From Calothrix membranacea FACHB-236 (GTDB taxonomy: Bacteria > Cyanobacteriota > Cyanobacteriia > Cyanobacteriales > Nostocaceae): 64,000 nt of DNA. Below the pieces are notes generated by a model, which worked only from the letters and a program-made list of their open reading frames with translations, did no database searches and was not told the origin of the DNA. The stretch lies in contig NZ_JACJPX010000005.1 of the NCBI RefSeq assembly GCF_014696315.1, positions 124,001 through 188,000 of the forward strand. The letters are read 5' to 3'. Below are positions 35,901 to 43,533 of this stretch, one piece after another; within the stretch, counting starts at the first letter, position 1, and the number at the start of each line of letters is the position of its first letter. Position numbers and translations under genes: made by a program.

Positions 35901-38833
35901 AACTACCAGGATTAGCAGCCGAACCCATTGCTTTCACAGAAACCACCTCTAAATTCGACCTCACCTTATATATAGTCGAACAAAAGCAGGGAATCGAACT
36001 CAAACTAGTCTACAACGCGGATTTATTTAGCTCAGAGCGAATGCAGGAAATGCTGCATCAATACCAGCATTTACTCACGCAAATAGTTGCACAGCCGAAT
36101 CAAAAAATTAGTTCTTATTCTTTGGTAACGCCAACATCTGCGGCTTTATTACCTCAACCTGGGGAAGTATTAGCACAACCAGAATATGCATTAGTCACTA
36201 CATTATTTAATTTTTGGGTAGCTACCAACCCCCAAAAGACAGCTATTACTCAAGCTACATATCATTGGAGTTACCAAGAATTAAGCAACAGCGCCCATCA
36301 TCTAGCAATGGTGCTATTGAATTATGGCGTACAACCAGGAGATGCGATCGCTCTTTATGGTACAAAAAGCTTTGGCTTAATTGCTAGTATGCTGGGGATT
36401 TTACTCAGTGGTGGGGTATTAGTTACCATTGACTCCCAACTTCCAGCCGAACGTCAGCAGATTATTTTATCAGCTGCCAATGCTAAATACTCTATATATA
36501 TTGATGGTGAGCATCCACAACAGCCAAATACTATCTGCGTAGATTCCAAGACAGCAGCAGTTACCAATAATTTGCCATCTCATCAGCAAATTACAGCATT
36601 ACCAACAATTCAACCTGACGATGCAGCATATATTTTCTTCACCTCTGGGACGACAGGAGTACCTAAAGGTGTTTTGGGTTGTCACAAAGGACTAGCACAC
36701 TTCTTAAATTGGCAACGACAAACCTTTAATATTGCAGAAAACGACAAAGTCGCACAATTAACCGGCTTATCCTTTGATGTCGTCCTCAGAGACATCTTTT
36801 TACCCTTAACCAGTGGTGCTACCTTATGTTTACCAGAAGTTAGCGCCCAAATCGCACCTGATCAAATCCTACATTACTTACAACACCAGCAAATTACCGT
36901 ACTGCACACAGTACCATCCTTAGCGCGATCGTGGTTAGCTCATGTTCCCCCAGAAGTCACCCTCGTTAATTTGCGCTGGTTATTCTTCGCTGGTGAACCA
37001 CTCCCCGAAACACTCATACAGCAATGGCGACAAACATTCCCCGCCTCTGGTGAAATTGTCAATCTTTACGGGCCGACAGAAACCACACTCGCCAAATGCT
37101 ATTACCAAATACCAACTCCACCCACACCGGGAGTGCAACCCATCGGTTTACCAATACCACAAACCCAAGCACTAGTCTTGACACCCCATCATCAACTTTG
37201 TGGGATTGGTGAACTCGGTGAAATTGTCATCCGCACACCCTTCCGCAGCTTGGGTTACATCAACAACCCAACCGAAAACCAAGCGCGGTTTGTACAAAAT
37301 CCCTGGAGTAATAACGAGCAAGATTTGCTTTACTTTACAGGTGATTACGGCCGCTATCGCCCAGATGGATTGTTAGAAATCCTTGGTCGCCGTGACCAGC
37401 AAGTTAAAATTCGGGGGATACGTATTGAACTGGGAGAAATTGAAAGCATATTAACCCAGCACCCAGATATTTTTCAGGCTGTAGTCATAACCCGTGAAGA
37501 TATTGCTGATGACAAACGCTTAGTCGCTTACATTATCCCCCATGCCCACACCGTCACCAACATCAACGATTTGCGGCGTTTCCTCAGCAGTCAGTTACCG
37601 CAGTACATGGTTCCCACAGCATTTGTGACATTAAACACTTTACCCCTGACTCCCAATGGCAAACTAGACCGTCGTGCTTTACCAATACCGCAATCAGACA
37701 GCCAAACTACCTACATTGCACCTCGAAATCAAATTGAACAGCAACTAGCAGAAATTTGGCAACAAATTTTAGGTGTAGATGCCATTGGGATCAGGGATAA
37801 TTTCTTTGAATTGGGGGGACATTCCCTGTTAGCAGCCAAATTATTTTGGCAAATTGAGCAGAAATTCGGTCAAAATCTCCCCTTAGCGATTTTGTTTCAA
37901 TTAGGAACCATTGAAGCCCTAGCAGAAATCCTCAATTCAGAGCAACAAACAGTAAATTTACATAATAATTGGTCTTCACTAGTAGCAATTCAACCCCAAG
38001 GAAACAAACCCCCGTTGTTTTGTGTTCACGGGTTAGGTGGTGAAGTGCTGTGTTTCCGCGAATTAGCCATGTATCTGGGAACAGACCAACCATTTTACGG
38101 ATTGCAAGCAATAGGTTTGGATGGAAAACAGCCACCCTTGACCAAAATTGCAGAAATGGCGACACATTATCTCCAAGAAATCAAAACTATTCAGCCGCAT
38201 GGCCCTTATTTTCTCGCGGGTTACTCTTTTGGCGGAAACGTCGCCTTTGAAATGGCGCAGCAATTGCATCGTCAAGGGGAATCTGTAGAAATTTTAGTGT
38301 TATTAGATACTAATCGCTTCGGTTCTGAACAACGCTTACCATTTCATCAGCGAATCGGCGAACATTGGCAAAACCTTCGCACAATGAGACTAGCTTATAT
38401 TAGGCAAAGGCTAGAAGTTTGGCGTAATTGGGCAATCGATAACTTCCAGCGACAACAATATTTATGGAAAAATCAATCTCAAGAGTCAGCACTCAAGGCA
38501 AATTATTTATTAGATATTACGCAAAATCTCTTAGAAACTGACGATTACATCGACATTATCAATACAAATATCCAAGCAATCAAAGAATATCACTACCATG
38601 TTTATCCAGGACGCGTGTTGCTATTGCGTACCGAGGATAAAAATCGTTTAGAAGCCGTAGGTGTACAATATGATCCGCAATTTGGTTGGGGAGAACTGGT
38701 AACTGGAGAATTAGATATCGAATATATCCCCGGTTCCCACCTGAATCTCCTCCAAGAACCTTTTGTACAAGTCCTAGCGAAAAAATTACGCGATCGCTTG
38801 ACTAAGATTGTGGATGCTACAAGGGATCATTGA
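32918..38833 (+). CDS. Dimodular non-ribosomal peptide synthetase, A-PCP-C-A-PCP-TE
   Basis: A 1,971-residue synthetase expected to make and release a dipeptide-based product. The first adenylation domain occupies about residues 35-540, with YTSGSTGKPKG near 187. A carrier domain follows, whose phosphopantetheine serine is in DNFFEIGGNSLLA at 581. The condensation domain has an intact HHIAADG motif at 767-773. The second adenylation domain is about 1090-1595, with FFTSGTTGVPKG near 1240. The second carrier serine is about 1636 in ELGGHSLLA. A C-terminal thioesterase has GYSFGG with Ser 1770 and a late His. There is no N-terminal C domain, so module 1 is a loading module. No epimerase, methyltransferase or cyclase domain. 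I start it at ATG 32918; a TTG at 32897 abutting the previous stop is the alternative. Neither has a clear ribosome-binding site. Confidence 0.9.
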   Translation: MSIIRNDLDNQCHVQAEILNKSSQTQELQQEYDTALCLHQLFEAQVKRTPNAIAVIFEQQRLTYQELNTKANQLANYLQSLGVGTEVLVGICLERSLEMVVGLLGILKAGGAYVPLDPAYPPERLAFILEDTQTPILLTTNNLVENLEIHQQQIICLDTDWEIIADNSSANAVAEVTPENLSYVIYTSGSTGKPKGVMITHSGICNTLYWRQETFKLTAQDKVLQTISFSFDPSVWQIFWPLGFGGQLIMARPGGHQDPTYLIKTIIEQQITVIAVVPSMLRLLLEEKGIENCHCLRHITSGGEALSNELIKRFYERLPLNHVLVNCYGPTEAAIDATFWMCQPQINSNFAPIGSAIRNTQIYILDENLQPLAFGEAGELHIAGYGIARGYLNRPDLTQEKFIPNPLTNSQYNRLYKTGDLARYLPDGNIEFLGRIDQQVKIRGLRIELGEITAVLSQHSAVKQALVIDREDIPGNQQLVAYLVAEQIPTQRELRRFLQDKLPDYMVPAAFIFLDTLPLNPNGKIDRSALPVPDVATLINTVNFVAPRNPTEEILAAIWGQVLGLEKVGIADNFFEIGGNSLLATQVISRLRSALSVEIPLRSLFSNPTIASFADAIAQLQIADNSHHQPISQISQSEAIPLSFAQQRVWFIEQLEPNNLTYIIPEAVKLQGQLNIEVLQKSLDAIVAHHAILRTTFITAADGSPIQVIQPPRPVELEIIQLSSPSQISPILNQAAQKPFNLASDLMLRASLLQLDSQAHILVIAMHHIAADGWSMGIFWQQLAAVYAAFLAGKLSPLTPLPIQYADFAIWQRQQLSGTQLESELAYWKHQLADATTVLELPTDKPRSPVQTYRGESHTLKLAPTLSKALTAISRQHHVTLFMTLLAAFGTMLHRYTGQQDILIGSPIAGRNRAELEQLIGFFINTVVLRTSFTGDPNFSTLLAQVRETALAAYAHQDTPFEKLVEQLQIERDTSRHPLFQVWFNMLNLGDVKLELPGLAAEPIAFTETTSKFDLTLYIVEQKQGIELKLVYNADLFSSERMQEMLHQYQHLLTQIVAQPNQKISSYSLVTPTSAALLPQPGEVLAQPEYALVTTLFNFWVATNPQKTAITQATYHWSYQELSNSAHHLAMVLLNYGVQPGDAIALYGTKSFGLIASMLGILLSGGVLVTIDSQLPAERQQIILSAANAKYSIYIDGEHPQQPNTICVDSKTAAVTNNLPSHQQITALPTIQPDDAAYIFFTSGTTGVPKGVLGCHKGLAHFLNWQRQTFNIAENDKVAQLTGLSFDVVLRDIFLPLTSGATLCLPEVSAQIAPDQILHYLQHQQITVLHTVPSLARSWLAHVPPEVTLVNLRWLFFAGEPLPETLIQQWRQTFPASGEIVNLYGPTETTLAKCYYQIPTPPTPGVQPIGLPIPQTQALVLTPHHQLCGIGELGEIVIRTPFRSLGYINNPTENQARFVQNPWSNNEQDLLYFTGDYGRYRPDGLLEILGRRDQQVKIRGIRIELGEIESILTQHPDIFQAVVITREDIADDKRLVAYIIPHAHTVTNINDLRRFLSSQLPQYMVPTAFVTLNTLPLTPNGKLDRRALPIPQSDSQTTYIAPRNQIEQQLAEIWQQILGVDAIGIRDNFFELGGHSLLAAKLFWQIEQKFGQNLPLAILFQLGTIEALAEILNSEQQTVNLHNNWSSLVAIQPQGNKPPLFCVHGLGGEVLCFRELAMYLGTDQPFYGLQAIGLDGKQPPLTKIAEMATHYLQEIKTIQPHGPYFLAGYSFGGNVAFEMAQQLHRQGESVEILVLLDTNRFGSEQRLPFHQRIGEHWQNLRTMRLAYIRQRLEVWRNWAIDNFQRQQYLWKNQSQESALKANYLLDITQNLLETDDYIDIINTNIQAIKEYHYHVYPGRVLLLRTEDKNRLEAVGVQYDPQFGWGELVTGELDIEYIPGSHLNLLQEPFVQVLAKKLRDRLTKIVDATRDH

Positions 38834-38849
38834 GAGGGGAGAGACATAG

Positions 38850-38869
38850 AGACGCGATGAATCGCGTCT
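38850..38869. repeat. Interspersed palindrome AGACGCGAT-GA-ATCGCGTCT
   Basis: Perfect 9-bp arms with a 2-nt centre, 17 bp after the NRPS stop. A near-copy half-site (ATTAATCGCGTCTC) occurs at about 8579. It may double as the 3' end of the NRPS transcript, though no T tract follows. Confidence 0.7.
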
Positions 38870-38924
38870 GTACAAGAGTAAAGAGTCAAAAGTCGCCTTA
38901 TTCTCTTGTACTTTATCCTCAGTT

Positions 38925-39140
38925 ATGGGAAACTTCGCCTTCGTAACTCCATCATTCCACCTCAGAACCGGAAACTTCGCCTTCCAAAGTCCAGCGATCG
39001 CACTCAGAACACCATCATTCCCCCTCAGAACAGAAACGTTCTCATCTGAAACAAGAACATTCTCACTTGAAACAGAAACGTTCTCGTTTGGAACAGGAAA
39101 CTTTGAGTTCAGAACACGAAACTTGGAGATTAAAGCTTAA
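38925..39140 (+). repeat. 21-bp tandem repeat array, open in one frame as heptapeptides
   Basis: Ten degenerate 21-bp units. In the frame starting ATG at 38925 they translate as heptapeptides of the pattern x-N/S/T-F-x-x-x-T, for example GNFAFVT, PSFHLRT, GNFAFQS, ETFSSET, ETFSFGT. The DNA period is as clear as the protein period, there is no ribosome-binding site, and the frame has no other domain, so I treat it as repeat DNA. A 71-residue peptide cannot be excluded. Confidence 0.7.
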
Positions 39141-39217
39141 TTGATGAGGCTGAGAAGTTAAATTTTACTTTTCTGAGGACAGGCGATCGCGCATTTACTT
39201 GTATAAAGTTATTCTAT

Positions 39218-40552
39218 TTAGCTGTTATTGGTTGAGAGCAACGAAGATAACGAATTACTTTGCAGCCATACACATAGTTTTATATTCTTTGAATCCTCTG
39301 CCTTTGATTTATATTCCCCACTTTTAATTTCTTCTATACTTTTGGCATTAAACCTTGAATTGAGGTTACCTCTCATCAGGTCTTCAAACATAGCTAGCGG
39401 TAGCATTATACTCTCAATTTCCATCTCATCTTCGCTAAAGATAAGCGTCTCGAATCTAAATCTATAACCACACCATCTAATAGTCGATAGCCTATCTGCT
39501 GCATTTTTTAAATTTTCTACAATGCCATCATACTTTGTATCAGGATTTTTCTTTCCATGTTCTATCCACCAATAAACATTGTGCCTAACAAAATGCTTAC
39601 CATTTTCGCTAGTACAAACCTCTATTTCCACATCATTTACATATAAAAATTGACGAGTCATTACTCTAGCTTCACCTTCCGCCATTGGTTCTAATTCCTC
39701 CCAAGGTTCTACTTCAATCACATCTTGACAATTACTAATGTTCTGATTTTTCTTATCAACTAGTTCTATGGGTATAGGGTCATCCTCTAAAGCCTCTAAA
39801 CCGGAAGCTTCTTCCTTAAACTCTGGTGTATTTTCAAGAATTATTTCTAGTTGCTCACTACTAAAAGCCATAAGTTCAACCCCTGCGATAGTGCGACGAG
39901 TCGAATTATCCATAAAGTGAACTAAACCCTGAAACGGTGTTAAATCTATTCGTATACCGTTGTACTCAGTCTGCCAATAACCAAATTTTCCTAAACGCTT
40001 AGGCTCTGTATGGTACTCTTTCCACTTCAGTGTGCTAGCCTTTGTGTTAATATTTTTAAGTGCAGATCTAATGGTTCCTGATACACCGCGCCTATCGTAA
40101 ACAGGATAAACCAAATATATTGTTGGTAGTTCCTCATCAGCAATTGGATCGAATCCAAATATCATAGTTTTACAGTTAGCCAATTGCTGAAGACTCTGCT
40201 GTAATGATGTCTCGGCTAGAGTTATTCTTCTAATTGGCGCGACCACTTTCGACCAATTCAACGGCGGCTTGTATAAATTGATTAGTTCATTTTCGATAGT
40301 TGGAAGAGCATTTATCTGATTACTGCAATTTACCCAACTAATATTAATACGGTCTTTGCGATTAAATCTTTTTAGCTGTTTAAATCTATGATGTTCTCGC
40401 CACCGCGCAGCTAAGTTGATTGTTCTGCCAATATAAAGAATCTGACCTTGGCTATCAGAAACAAAGTAGATAGCTGCACAATTCGGTAACTTGTCTTTGT
40501 CTAATAAATAAACCGATGGTAGTTCAGATAAGTTGATGTTTTCTAATAACAT
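39218..40552 (-). CDS. GIY-YIG nuclease-domain protein
   Basis: A 444-residue protein with an N-terminal GIY-YIG endonuclease domain. AIYFV (27-31) and LYIGRT (39-44) form the GIY and YIG strands. The catalytic Arg lies in AARWREHH (48-55), and the Glu in ENELINLYKPPLN (87-99). The other 340 residues match nothing I recognise. They include a second block from about residue 130 (YLVYPVYDRRGVSG) and a central acidic linker. The stand-alone form with a large unknown C-terminal half suggests a repair, restriction or mobile-element role. A short transposon-like element lies 94 bp upstream of its start, possibly within its promoter. Confidence 0.8.
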   Translation of the reverse strand: MLLENINLSELPSVYLLDKDKLPNCAAIYFVSDSQGQILYIGRTINLAARWREHHRFKQLKRFNRKDRINISWVNCSNQINALPTIENELINLYKPPLNWSKVVAPIRRITLAETSLQQSLQQLANCKTMIFGFDPIADEELPTIYLVYPVYDRRGVSGTIRSALKNINTKASTLKWKEYHTEPKRLGKFGYWQTEYNGIRIDLTPFQGLVHFMDNSTRRTIAGVELMAFSSEQLEIILENTPEFKEEASGLEALEDDPIPIELVDKKNQNISNCQDVIEVEPWEELEPMAEGEARVMTRQFLYVNDVEIEVCTSENGKHFVRHNVYWWIEHGKKNPDTKYDGIVENLKNAADRLSTIRWCGYRFRFETLIFSEDEMEIESIMLPLAMFEDLMRGNLNSRFNAKSIEEIKSGEYKSKAEDSKNIKLCVWLQSNSLSSLLSTNNS

Positions 40553-40640
40553 CGCACCACTTTTGCAAAAAAATAGAATTAAAATTTATCAATAATTAGC
40601 TCTTTAAACTATAGATATAATCACTCTATATTTGTCGATA

Positions 40641-41045
40641 AAATTTGTCGGTTAACCCATAATATTGCCGCGACTGGAACCATAATATTGCCGCTTTAAG
40701 GGTTGTAATGTTGATTCTTTCATTACGCGATCGCATCCTTTTTTGATGCATTGGAACCATAATATTGCCGGAAATCAAAAATGGAATTATAAGCTTGCCA
40801 AAAAAAGGTAATCCTAAGATTTGATTTTTTGGTTGGTGTATTATTGCCAAATGCTTATGCCAGAAGAGCTTCAGGTTTTTAGGGGATTTCAATCCTACAT
40901 TTTCAGTCCAGGTTCGTTATCAACCATTTTATTGCCAAATGTATAGCCTGTAAGGATTAGACGCATTGGAAGGATAATATTGCCAATTTGAATTAGAAGC
41001 ATAAGCACGTAAAAACGGCAATATTATCCTTCCACCGACAAAATT
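40641..41045. mobile_element. 395-bp mini-transposon with 5-bp target duplication (Tn7/Tn5053-like ends)
   Basis: The element spans 40646-41040. It starts TGTCGGTTAACCC and ends CCGACA, and is flanked on both sides by AAATT (40641-40645 and 41041-41045). The two 25-bp ends agree at 20 positions when one is reverse-complemented, sharing TGTCGGT and then ATAATATTGCCG. The inner motif ATAATATTGCC recurs at 40674-40693 and 40748-40770, and as GGAAGGATAATATTGCC at 40968-40984. Weaker copies lie near 40781, 40831 and 40921. A 5-bp duplication plus multiple internal binding-site-like repeats is the hallmark of TnsB/TniA/MuA-type transposons. It carries no transposase, so it is non-autonomous (MITE-like). 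Confidence 0.8.
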
Positions 41046-41187
41046 AGTGAAATCATCTCATCATTCTATAGAGTCTATATTGCTAGATTTCCCTCAAATT
41101 ATCTCAAAGTAACATTTTCAAATTATTTTAAGAAGCAAACTGGCAATAGGTGAAAAATTGCACTTTTGTGAAACATCCAAAACAATA

Positions 41188-41211
41188 CCCCTCTCCGCCG
41201 CCGGAGAGGGG
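41188..41211. terminator. Palindrome CCCCTCTCCG...CGGAGAGGGG downstream of ndhJ
   Basis: 10-bp perfect arms with a 4-nt loop, 54 bp past the ndhJ stop. It is a common cyanobacterial interspersed palindrome (followed by GGTTAGGG). On the minus strand the stem is followed by TATTGTTTTGG, so it could end the ndhC-K-J transcript. Confidence 0.6.
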
Positions 41212-41264
41212 TTAGGGATGAGATATCACACTTCTCACTGCTGACACTCAGCAATCAACACTGT

Positions 41265-41792
41265 CTAATAAGCGTCTTGCAACTCGTAGAAATCAGGCGA
41301 GATGTAATCCTTCCGCAAAGGCCAGCCTACCCAATCTTCAGGCATTAAAATCCGCTTCAAGTTGGGGTGTCCTTCATAGACAATGCCGAACATATCATAG
41401 GACTCGCGCTCTTGCCAGTCTGCGGTCTTCCAAATCCAGTAGACTGAAGGCACTGTAGGGTTTTCCCTTGGGAGGAACACCTTCAATCGTACTTCTTCAG
41501 GGCGATCGCTATTATCACCTACTTTAATTAAGTGATATACACTCACCAACTCTTGTCCGGGGCCGAGGTCAACGCCACCTTGGAACTGGAGACAATTAAA
41601 CCCGTAAGCATACAAAGCTGTAGCGGTAGGAAGTAAGAAATCTGCTGCTACCTTGAGTATTTCTACACCGTTAACATCGGGTGCTAAAACCTCATGGTCA
41701 AAGCCATTTTCACTCAACCACTGGGAAACTTTTCCGGCCTTAACCAACGAATCTTCGGCTGCTGGTACTGGCTTAGATTCTTCATCAGCCAC
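41265..41792 (-). CDS. ndhJ: NAD(P)H-quinone oxidoreductase subunit J
   Basis: The 30-kDa-type hydrophilic-arm subunit of cyanobacterial NDH-1, which works in respiration, cyclic electron flow around PSI and CO2 uptake at the thylakoid. The family signature [20 protein letters not shown] is present as YDMFGI-x-HPNLKRI, followed by [13 protein letters not shown]. 175 residues is the normal cyanobacterial length. Its start overlaps the ndhK stop by 8 bp, so it is the last gene of ndhC-K-J. Confidence 0.96.
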   Translation of the reverse strand: MADEESKPVPAAEDSLVKAGKVSQWLSENGFDHEVLAPDVNGVEILKVAADFLLPTATALYAYGFNCLQFQGGVDLGPGQELVSVYHLIKVGDNSDRPEEVRLKVFLPRENPTVPSVYWIWKTADWQERESYDMFGIVYEGHPNLKRILMPEDWVGWPLRKDYISPDFYELQDAY

Positions 41793-42522
41793 GGTTAGTT
41801 CCCTCCTTTTGTTTCTGGGATGTCAATAAAGCAGGTGGAACTGGTAAACCAATCGCTTCCGCCAATTCCTTGGGTGGTGTAAAGCGAGTATCTGACTGCA
41901 TATACTTACCAGTCAAAATCTGCTCTACAGGCTTCAGGTTATGAGTTGTACTGTAATAGCGGTGGGTTTGCTTAATTTGATCCCGTTCTTGGATGGAATC
42001 ATTGGCTATCTTCTTCCGCAGCTTGATAATTGCGTCAATAATCGCTTCTGGACGCGGCGGACAACCAGGTAAGTACACATCTACAGGAATGAGTTTATCA
42101 ACTCCACGCACAGCGGTGGGGGAATCAACGCTAAACATCCCGCCTGTAATTGTACAAGCTCCCATCGCAATCACATACTTTGGCTCAGGCATTTGTTCAT
42201 AAAGACGTACCAATTGAGGAGCCATCTTCATGGTAATTGTGCCAGCCGTAATAATTAAATCGGCTTGGCGTGGGCTAGAACGGGGAATTAGCCCAAAGCG
42301 GTCAAAGTCAAACCGCGAACCAATTAAAGCTGCAAATTCAATAAAGCAGCAAGCCGTACCGAAGAGCAACGGCCACAAACTAGAAAGCCGCGCCCAGTTG
42401 TAAAGGTCATCAACCGTAGTCAGAATCACATTTTCTGAAAGGTCTTGAGTGACAGTGGGACGCTCAATTGGGTTGATGATGCGTTCTTTGTCCTGAGTTG
42501 GTAAATTAGAATTCAAGACCAT
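41785..42522 (-). CDS. ndhK: NAD(P)H-quinone oxidoreductase subunit K
   Basis: The NDH-1 subunit that binds the terminal [4Fe-4S] cluster N2. The cluster cysteines are visible in [23 protein letters not shown] and [11 protein letters not shown]. 245 residues, including a C-terminal extension (from about 190) usual in cyanobacteria. It overlaps ndhC upstream by 10 bp and ndhJ downstream by 8 bp, showing tight translational coupling within the operon. Confidence 0.97.
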   Translation of the reverse strand: MVLNSNLPTQDKERIINPIERPTVTQDLSENVILTTVDDLYNWARLSSLWPLLFGTACCFIEFAALIGSRFDFDRFGLIPRSSPRQADLIITAGTITMKMAPQLVRLYEQMPEPKYVIAMGACTITGGMFSVDSPTAVRGVDKLIPVDVYLPGCPPRPEAIIDAIIKLRKKIANDSIQERDQIKQTHRYYSTTHNLKPVEQILTGKYMQSDTRFTPPKELAEAIGLPVPPALLTSQKQKEGTNRG

Positions 42523-42875
42523 TCCAAAGCTCCTTTACGCCATGCGTAAACTAAGGCGATTACAAGAATTGCAATAAAAATTAGCGCTTCAATGAATGCC
42601 AATAGCCCCAGACGGTGGAAAGCTACCGCCCAAGGATACAAAAACACAGTCTCCACATCAAAGACGACAAAGACCAGCGCAAACATATAGTAGCGAATGT
42701 TGAACTGAATCCAGGCTCCGCCGATGGGTTCCATCCCGGATTCATATGTGGTGCGCCGTTCCGCACTTTTGCCGCTGGGTCGTAGGAGCTTGGACGCTGA
42801 GAGCGCCAGCGCAGGCACTAGGCTACAGATAATGAGAAAGCCTAGAAGGTACTCGTAACCGCTGAGAACAAACAC
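42513..42875 (-). CDS. ndhC: NAD(P)H-quinone oxidoreductase subunit 3
   Basis: A 120-residue membrane subunit of NDH-1 with three transmembrane helices. The loop [20 protein letters not shown] and the acidic helix [15 protein letters not shown] are the NuoA/ND3 hallmarks. First gene of ndhC-K-J. The 196-bp spacer upstream separates it from the divergent rubA and should hold both promoters. Confidence 0.97.
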   Translation of the reverse strand: MFVLSGYEYLLGFLIICSLVPALALSASKLLRPSGKSAERRTTYESGMEPIGGAWIQFNIRYYMFALVFVVFDVETVFLYPWAVAFHRLGLLAFIEALIFIAILVIALVYAWRKGALEWS

Positions 42876-43071
42876 AATGGATATCTACCGCTTATGGTGT
42901 AAATAACGCCGTAACTTTCTTTTACATTATATCTTTTAGGCTTTTCTGAAATCTGGGAAACAGAAGCTATGAAGGTATTTGATTCGTTTTTAGTTGTGAT
43001 AGAAAAGTCTAACAGTTATGTCATAATTTGTAACGTATATTTAATATTTGCCCCTCTGCGAGGCCTAAGCA

Positions 43072-43416
43072 ATGAGCGAACAAAGCGAACAAGCTGTTGA
43101 AACTCAAGTATTAGACCGCTATGAGTGTCGCTCCTGCGGTTACATTTATGAACCTGAGAAGGGAGATGACAAATATGAAATTCCCCCTGGAAGACCCTTC
43201 GCAGAACTGCCCGTAAATTGGCGCTGTCCCGTATGTAGTGCAAAGAAGCAAGCTTTCACCAACATCGGCCCAGCAGGTCAAGCATCAGGCTTTCGAGAAA
43301 ATCTTGGTTATGGCTTAGGTGTCAACACCTTGACCCCAACCCAAAAAAACCTGCTGATTTTCGGTGCTTTAGCACTAGCTTTCTTATTTTTCCTTAGTCT
43401 CTACGGGTTACAATAG
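43072..43416 (+). CDS. rubA: Membrane-anchored rubredoxin
   Basis: A 114-residue rubredoxin with a C-terminal membrane anchor. The iron site is formed by YECRSCGYIYEP and RCPVCSAKK, two CxxC pairs, and the anchor is the hydrophobic helix near residues 94-112 (NLLIFGALALAFLFFLSLYG). In cyanobacteria and plastids this protein is needed for photosystem assembly. Gene order rubA-ycf48-psbE-F-L-J is the conserved arrangement and supports a PSII/PSI biogenesis role. Confidence 0.95.
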   Translation: MSEQSEQAVETQVLDRYECRSCGYIYEPEKGDDKYEIPPGRPFAELPVNWRCPVCSAKKQAFTNIGPAGQASGFRENLGYGLGVNTLTPTQKNLLIFGALALAFLFFLSLYGLQ

Positions 43417-43533
43417 ATACTATTTGTTGCCCAGTCTCGGTATTTAGCAGCTACCACTCAATTTTGAGGTTGGTAAATCTTTTTCCCAAACCCGTACACA
43501 AATTTAGAAACAACTAAGAAATAAAAAATACTG

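Noticed and set aside
40626-40892. 88-codon minus-strand frame
   Set aside because: It lies inside and across the left end of the mini-transposon and its codons follow the repeated motif; no start signal.
40646-41040. Possible CRISPR array from the repeated ATAATATTGCC motif
   Set aside because: Spacings are irregular, copies diverge, one is inverted, there are no uniform spacers and no cas genes. Transposon ends with a target duplication explain it better.
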